DNA of 15,319 nucleotides, taken from assembly GCA_012064415.1 (NCBI GenBank), contig SSNU01000230.1, forward strand, positions 30,251-45,569, written 5' to 3'. Every line of letters begins with the position of its first letter. The stretch's first letter is position 1. The notes under the pieces are model-generated. The model did no database searches. It had not been told where the DNA came from and was given only the letters and a program-made list of their open reading frames with translations. The stretch is from Gyrodactylus bullatarudis. Lineage: Eukaryota > Platyhelminthes > Monogenea > Gyrodactylidea > Gyrodactylidae. Position numbers and translations under genes: made by a program. Positions 11,005 to 15,319 of the stretch are shown here, one piece after another.

Positions 11005-11113
11005 TAGCAATAAATAGGTTTCTTCCTTTCAACAGAATTGGACACTATCTAGGATCGTATAATGACATAAATATTTTCAGTTCAAATGTTCTGAAAAGCC
11101 AAAGTGGAAAAGC
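11005..11113 (+). pseudogene. Coding-like fragment, copy A of an inverted pair (possibly PIF/Harbinger transposase)
   Basis: Read on the plus strand this encodes INRFLPFNRIGHYLGSYNDI followed by NIFSSN and SQSGK. A second copy, B, lies in inverted orientation at 13101-13211 on the minus strand. I count about 20 of 38 residues identical between the copies. Most changes are conservative (N/D, I/V, S/T, L/M), a pattern expected if the segment was once protein coding. The block with a P/L-G-[ST]-Y-[ND]-D core followed by F-S-S-N resembles the PGSxHDSxxFxNS region of DDE_Tnp_4 (PIF/Harbinger) transposases. That assignment is an inference from a short motif. A stop follows directly after the conserved block. 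Confidence 0.35.
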
Positions 11114-11231
11114 TTTTTGAATGAAAATTTTACTATTGAGCTAAATTTATCAAACCATAAAAAATAACCAACAATATTCTGATGAAAAATAAAGCACTTA
11201 AAGCAAATTTGGGCCAAACTTTTAATAAATT

Positions 11232-11573
11232 TTATTTGGCTTCCATTAAGATGTAATATTCGTCAAGTTATCGGTTATGGATTTTTTTTGAAAGGTTTTA
11301 GTGTGCCATAAAGTCAATTCCGATCAAGTTATGTTCTGTGTCAATAAATTTCCTTTTGATCTCTCGTTTAATATCGAATGAAACTATGACTGTTATGTTT
11401 CCATATGTTTGTAATTTATGACCATCTGCTGTTCTCAGGTTGGACAATGGTTATATGAAGGGTTTACCTTCTGTGAACAGTTTTCTACTAAGAATAGTAA
11501 CTTATGATCCTGAATTAATTAAGATTTTTTCTCTCTTGATTTTGTCATAGATGAAAATTAAGTCTATAGTTTG
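11232..11573 (-). pseudogene. Ty3/gypsy-type retrotransposon aspartic protease remnant (pol start)
   Basis: The minus-strand frame carries the ordered hallmarks of a Ty3/gypsy retropepsin, the enzyme that cleaves the Gag-Pol polyprotein inside the virus-like particle. First comes an IFIYDKI lead-in, then the active-site loop, then LRTADGHKLQTYG (family pattern: L-x-A-x-N/D-G-x-x-I-x-T-Y-G). An I-x-R-x-F-I segment and LIGIDFMAH (pattern I-L/I-G-x-D-F-L) follow, then a linker with an NR pattern and LDEYYIL. The active-site Asp of the D-[ST]-G motif is replaced by Asn (codon 11514-11516), and in-frame stops occur, one of them at 11502-11504. The frame ends at 11232-11234. No reverse transcriptase or integrase follows, because the plus-oriented fragment A lies about 120 bp further on. 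The element is therefore truncated as well as dead. Confidence 0.75.
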
Positions 11574-11760
11574 GTATGTTATTGACGAAATTTTCAAGAG
11601 TCGTTTCAATTAATCCTTTTTTGAGTTTAAATCGTTGATGTATGAACCATATCTACTTCTACTTCTGGGGCGTAAGTTGTACCTGTACCACTTGTGCTTT
11701 TCGAGACTGTTAGTTACAAGATCGTCTCCTTAAAATAGAATTTATTAAAACTTAAGTTAA
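11574..11760 (-). other. Probable Gag/protease junction of the same retrotransposon fossil
   Basis: Directly upstream (minus strand) of the protease remnant, one frame near 11702-11640 reads EKHKWYRYNLRPRSRSRYGS, a basic segment of the kind found at the end of Gag. No zinc-knuckle cysteines are visible. Frames shift several times and I cannot place boundaries, so this is a weak, context-driven call. Confidence 0.3.
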
Positions 11761-12181
11761 AATAGTGATTCTCATCCTTTCTGGTCATTTCAAACGTTTC
11801 GACGGCTTCACACATCTTCTTCACTGGTAGGACAAGTTCATCAAAAAATCTTTAAAATATATATTTTTTTTTATGATATTATACCCAAAAATTTCGTCCA
11901 ATCAGAGCCAAGAAACTAGCATAATCAAGGTTTTTGACCAATAATAACATAGAATAAGGAATTGAGAATAGAAGAGAAAAGATTTTTCACCCAACTCAGT
12001 TAAACCTCCTTTTGCCAAAAAGCTGAACCCAACATTGCTCAATACACACATCAACCAACATTTCCATTAAAAGTATCGTTACTCTCAATTTCTAGAGCCT
12101 CATGAATAATAATAAGCCTTTTTTATAGTTTTTTTGAATACCTAAAATTCAACTATTATAGGACTAATTTTAGATCATTTT
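11761..12181. other. Unassigned interval between gag-like and protease remnants
   Basis: This interval of about 420 bases interrupts the retrotransposon fossil. I recognise no coding frame in it. It holds the TGAAGA...GAAACG motif at 11795-11822 and a T-rich run near 11858-11875. A later insertion of another repeat is possible but unproven. Confidence 0.4.
11795..11822 (-). other. TGAAGA-stem-GAAACG motif (hammerhead-like core, degenerate)
   Basis: On the minus strand TGAAGA (11822-11817) is followed, after a short self-pairing stretch (GATG pairing with CGTC, one G-U pair), by GAAACG (11800-11795). This TGAnGA...GAAA arrangement recurs in eukaryotic repeats, and the hammerhead ribozyme core, carried for example by Penelope-like retroelements, has the form CTGANGA-stem-GAAA. 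Here the essential first C is G, and one extra base separates the core from the stem. If it ever was a ribozyme, it is no longer a good one. It lies in the block that separates the gag-like and protease remnants. Confidence 0.25.
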
Positions 12182-12871
12182 TTACTGAATCTGATTCATC
12201 TCCTTAAGTTGGTCAATTCTTGATATCAATTTATCATTGTTGTATCTTGGCACATTCTAAAACGTATAAGTGTACACTATATTTGCTTTTGTCGCTTCAT
12301 TGTCGAGTAACTTGATTATATTTTCTTCATTAAAATGTATGGTTTCATGTTTTATTGCTTCGGTACATAGATCAACTGTCAGTATAGTTGTGAAGAGAGA
12401 CGTAATTAATTTTAGTCTAAGAGGTCATTTCATAAGATTTTGGTTTTGCAAACTTCTGTTCAAGTTCATAGTAGTACATAGTGTAGTGGATGAGTTTTTC
12501 TTGCTGTCTATGGCGTTGAAATTAAGTTCATCTCATTCAACAGGAATCGTAGACCAGGCTTCAGAGAAGTTGCTTTATTTTTGAGATTATTCATTTTTGC
12601 ATGACAATTCACATCATTAATCCAATCTTAGATCTCTCTAATTTAAAGTTTGAATTAAGTTTAGATGTTCTGTAAGTATTAATATAATGAGTTTAGTTAC
12701 TCATAGGGGTATAGAGTCATCAAAATTAGTATTTAAAAAGGCGTTGTCGAAATTAACTCTTCTGGAACTGAAGTTTGAATTGCATGCAGTGATATTATGG
12801 TTCTGGTTATCAGGGGCCACTTTCTGTAGGGGATTTCTGAAGTTAACGTTTTCGTCCTGTTTATCTCCCAT
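12182..12871 (-). pseudogene. Gag-like degenerate reading frame upstream of the protease remnant
   Basis: A single minus-strand frame stays coding-like from an ATG at 12871-12869 down to a TAA at 12182-12184 (about 230 codons) with no frameshift needed. Stops interrupt it at 12701-12703, as a cluster in about 12550-12650, at 12533-12535, and twice further on. The first open block is 56 codons, Asn-rich and polar (starting MGDKQDENVNFRNP). Later blocks include EAWSTIPVE, IKHETIHFNEENIIKLLDNE and a polar end, KLISRIDQLKEMNQIQ. I do not recognise a capsid signature. The gag label rests on position and orientation before the Ty3/gypsy protease and on the polar tail, and an unrelated coding fossil is possible. 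Confidence 0.4.
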
Positions 12872-12994
12872 AATTTACAGAATAAAATGGAGACAATCTC
12901 CATCAAGTTAGATTCCTATGGATATAGTAATAAACAGCTACCAAACTTTGCTAGTAGGTTAAATGTCTAAAAAACTGTGTTTTCTATCTTGTTA

Positions 12995-13237
12995 TTATAA
13001 AATAACTATATTGAAATTACTTTTACGGGTTTTAAAACATATATTCGGATAATTGACCATTGATATGATAGAATTATTGTTCAGTAATATGAGTATACAG
13101 GGCTTTCCACTTTGGCCTTTCATAAAATTTGAACTGAAAACTGTTATGTCATCATACGTTCCTGGATAATGCCTTAGTATGTTGACAGGAAGAAGCCTAT
13201 CTATTTGCCAACTATCAGCCTTATCTAGAACCGCCAA
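12995..13237 (-). pseudogene. Coding-like fragment, copy B of the inverted pair (possibly PIF/Harbinger transposase)
   Basis: An 80-codon open stretch on the minus strand ends at a TAA at 12995. It has no ATG start (the first codon in the open stretch, at 13237, is TTG), so it is a fragment and not a gene with its own start. The block at 13211-13101 reads IDRLLPVNILRHYPGTYDDI, then TVFSSN and GQSGKP. It matches copy A at 11005-11113 at roughly three quarters of the nucleotides and about half of the residues. HYPGTYDDITVFSSN resembles the PGSxHDSxIFxNS block of PIF/Harbinger transposases. The DDIxVFS part also superficially recalls the reverse transcriptase YxDD motif, but the context does not fit. 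Copy B has no stop within the conserved block, so it may be the younger copy. Confidence 0.35.
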
Positions 13238-13769
13238 CGGATGCTAGTCTTAATTAAGACTTCTATTTTATTCTATAGAACTACTGTAGAATGAAGGTAT
13301 TTAGTGAATATAAACATAGGTAAGAGTTAGTTGTTAAGTATGAATTACTAGAAATAGGATCTCTTATCGCAGGTTTCTGAAAAATTTCATTCAAATAACT
13401 TATTCTTGATAAAATGGTGAAAATAATTGTACTGCACCTTAATACTGATCTTTAATGATAATGAAAGAAAATAAAAAATTTATACCAATAAGAATAATAA
13501 GAATTTTGAACATATATATATCAGGGATGATTTGGAGTGAGCCCGATAATATAAAATATTTTAAATGAAGAATTACAATAATCGAATGAATTTATACGAT
13601 ACTATGGTCGAGTTCAGAGCATTATTATTGGTTTTAATATTCATGAGGGAGGATAAAGAAAATAGACGTATATACTGTTAGAATTAATATGTGATTTTTT
13701 TCAATTTTAGAACTATTTTATATGAAATTTTTGTTCAAATCAAAATCATTTGATGAATCATAAAATTCT
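13238..13769. other. A+T-rich non-coding stretch, nothing recognised
   Basis: I see no gene, RNA or named repeat. If copy B or the gag-like frame belongs to an LTR element, the 5' LTR would be expected around here. I found no direct repeat of this sequence on the other side of the fossil. Confidence 0.5.
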
Positions 13770-13973
13770 CTATCGAATGATATCATAATATTTTTTTCTA
13801 CTGACAGAGTCAATAAAAATTCGAAAACATGTCTCCTCAACCCATAAATGTAGCTTCTCAGTATTTTCATCGTAGCGTCCCCATTTGAACACTAATGGTG
13901 ACTTAAGAAATCAGGTCTATTCAATTTTAAACCATTTTTCGTCTGTAGCTGTGAATTTATTTGAGCTGGATCT
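13770..13973 (-). pseudogene. Unidentified coding-like stretch
   Basis: On the minus strand a frame between stops at 13974-13976 and 13770-13772 reads TATDEKWFKIE. Two stops follow (TAG, then TGA at 13911-13913), and then comes an uninterrupted 46-codon run containing LVFKWGRYDENTEKLHLWVE and ETCFRIFIDS. Tryptophan and charged residues are frequent and the local G+C is higher than around it, which is unusual for chance frames in this DNA. I do not recognise the family. It could be a decayed transposable-element protein or a host exon whose splice sites I cannot place. Confidence 0.3.
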
Positions 13974-13976
13974 TTA

Positions 13977-14558
13977 GCCGTATTTTTCCTTGGTTCATAT
14001 CAAATCAAAATTCTTATCGAATTTTGGGATTATTTATGCCTTCCACAAAAATATTTTCAGAATTATTTTGAATCTTTCTTTAATTTTTATTCAATTCTAG
14101 CTTTCCATTTGCTTATTACTGCTAATAGAATTTCAGTAATATTTTTTCGATCTGCCACTTTTGAATATTTGTACATTTGGCTTTCAATCAGTTTTTTATG
14201 AATTTCTATTTATTTAAGTTTTGTTTGTTAGAATTCTTGTAATTGTTGTGTGCTTCTTTTTGCAATAATTTTATTTGAAATCCCAATTTTTTCAAGGACT
14301 CAATAGGCTTCAGCTCCTTAATTTCGAAGCGGTAATATGTATTTTTGGTGACGAGGGATAAGTGCTTAAGTCTTTTGGTATATCTAATTGGATACGTAGA
14401 AGTCACACAACTTCCCTAAGACATAAGACTCAGCGTGTATGGAATGAAATGAAAAAAATTATTGAACAACACTTATGTTCCGCTTTACAATTTCATTTTC
14501 ATATGAAAAAGTTGATAGCAATTAATTTTCTCACAAAATATGTAAAATAATTTATTAT
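13977..14558. other. A+T-rich stretch, no gene supported
   Basis: Open frames of about 60 codons exist on both strands here. One on the minus strand (14206-14406) begins with GTG, and one on the plus strand lies at 14362-14550. They overlap each other and neither shows a known motif. Confidence 0.45.
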
Positions 14559-14729
14559 TTATAACTCTGATAGTTCTGAGACTATCCTTTGGGTTCTTTT
14601 CGCGAGGGATGTCACTGGTCCTCGTTTTACTTTCATAGTTACAAACGAGTTGAAATTCAGCATCCTGCCCGTGTTTTTCCGGTGTATATACATGTTTTTA
14701 TATAGGAATAATAAAATAAATGCATCTTG
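14559..14729 (-). pseudogene. Unidentified 56-codon open stretch, possibly retroelement Gag fragment
   Basis: The minus-strand frame is open from just after a stop at 14730-14732 to a TAA at 14559-14561. Two internal ATGs precede NFNSFVTMKVKRGPVTSLAK and RTQRIVSELSEL. The KRGxVTxLxKR-like basic helix loosely resembles the start of BEL/Pao-type Gag proteins, but I would not rely on that. The stretch is the most G/C-rich patch of this end of the window (CGCGAGGG, GGGCAGG). The sequence does not continue as a recognisable protein on either side. Confidence 0.22.
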
Positions 14730-14732
14730 TTA

Positions 14733-15319
14733 ATATGTTTTTTTTTATTTTTTCTTTCTTTCGTTGATAAAGAGTTGGTACATATATGATAACTAGTATC
14801 ATAGCATTTGTAATTTACGGTCAGGCATAATACCTAATGAAGATAAATAGTATTTTGTAACAATCTGTTCATTACTTTCTCTTCATTTATATTGTTTCTC
14901 TTCCTGAAACAATCACTTTATATCAGTTAATCGTTCATTATGAATAAAATTTAATCTACATGTCCCTTTTTAAATTTGTTGATAATAATAATAACTCAGT
15001 TTGTTTTTATTTTAGAAATATTTTCACAAGCTGATGGTGAAGATTCCCACAGCAATAGACAGTCTTTTATTCTGTGTATTTGATTTTTTTTATTTTTAAT
15101 TAATTATGGGCTGAAAAATATCATGAGGAGAGCAGTTTATTATTATTATCATTTTTTTGTCTTTGCAATGGCTCTAGATACATGAAAATTCAAGCTACTC
15201 TCAACAAATTAGTTTGTGACTGGTAAATTTTATCTTTTCAATTCTAATGATCAGTGAAGACTTTGATACTTATGAAGAGTCAGTTGAGAAGAATAGAAAG
15301 GAATGAATATGAAAAATGA
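14733..15319. other. A+T-rich non-coding stretch, nothing recognised
   Basis: T-rich tracts (about 14738-14762) and short ATA/AAT repeats (near 14984-14993 and 15140-15150) are present. No coding remnant, RNA gene or terminal repeat is recognised up to the window edge. Confidence 0.55.

Noticed and set aside
12270..12584. Plus-strand open frame of 104 codons
   Set aside because: It starts at GTG and is antisense to the gag-like minus-strand frame, which shows better protein-like composition.
12687..12911. Plus-strand open frame of 74 codons
   Set aside because: It overlaps, in antisense, the 56-codon start of the gag-like frame and has no motif of its own.
13101..13211. YDDITVFSS read as a reverse transcriptase catalytic motif
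   Set aside because: Reverse transcriptases of Ty3/gypsy have Y-x-D-D-I-x-V-F-S with the surrounding palm blocks. Here the Y directly precedes DD, no other palm block is present, and copy A reads YNDI.
11005..13211. The inverted pair as terminal repeats of one DNA transposon
   Set aside because: The matched segments are only about 75% identical and coding-like, lack clear outer ends or a target duplication, and enclose an unrelated retroelement fossil.
1..15319. Bacterial or phage interpretation, CRISPR array, tRNA or rRNA genes
   Set aside because: There are no long ATG frames with ribosome sites, no spaced direct repeats, and no tRNA or rRNA consensus. Animal-type Tc1/mariner and Ty3/gypsy remnants with long non-coding DNA indicate a eukaryote.

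Overview
This is a eukaryotic, strongly A+T-rich stretch, probably from an invertebrate (an arthropod would fit; the species cannot be fixed from the sequence). There are no long open genes, no ribosome-binding-site/operon layout, and no rRNA, tRNA or CRISPR array. What can be recognised is a series of dead or non-autonomous transposable elements in a large non-coding background. I find no host gene that I can defend.

Layout. 1-1532: A+T-rich, nothing recognised. 1533-2455 (minus): a badly decayed Tc1-type (DD34E) transposase fossil. 2456-4023: nothing recognised apart from a short TA run. 4024-5748: a structurally complete IS630/Tc1-type DNA transposon of 1,725 bp with 272-bp terminal inverted repeats that differ at a single base, TA on both flanks, and a full-length but broken transposase (minus, 5376 to 4341; two stops and two one-base frameshifts). 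5800-6282: a 483-bp miniature element whose TTAGGTTG-type ends and TA flanks point to the mariner group. 6283-11004: about 4.7 kb with no recognisable gene. 11005-13237: a composite region with a Ty3/gypsy-type retrotransposon fossil on the minus strand (gag-like frame 12871 to 12182, aspartic protease 11573 to 11232). It is flanked by two diverged copies, in opposite orientation, of a coding-like segment that may come from a PIF/Harbinger transposase. 13238-15319: A+T-rich, with two short coding-like stretches on the minus strand that I cannot name.

How it fits together. The parts do not form a pathway. They record several insertions by unrelated element families, most of them TA-target cut-and-paste elements. 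The most informative locus is the 4024-5748 transposon. Its ends look young (271/272 identical) while its transposase is dead, which suggests mobilisation in trans by a related active copy, or homogenisation of the ends. Its catalytic D-to-E spacing (32 intervening residues by my count) differs from the 34 typical of Tc1, so it is the best candidate here for a less-described lineage.
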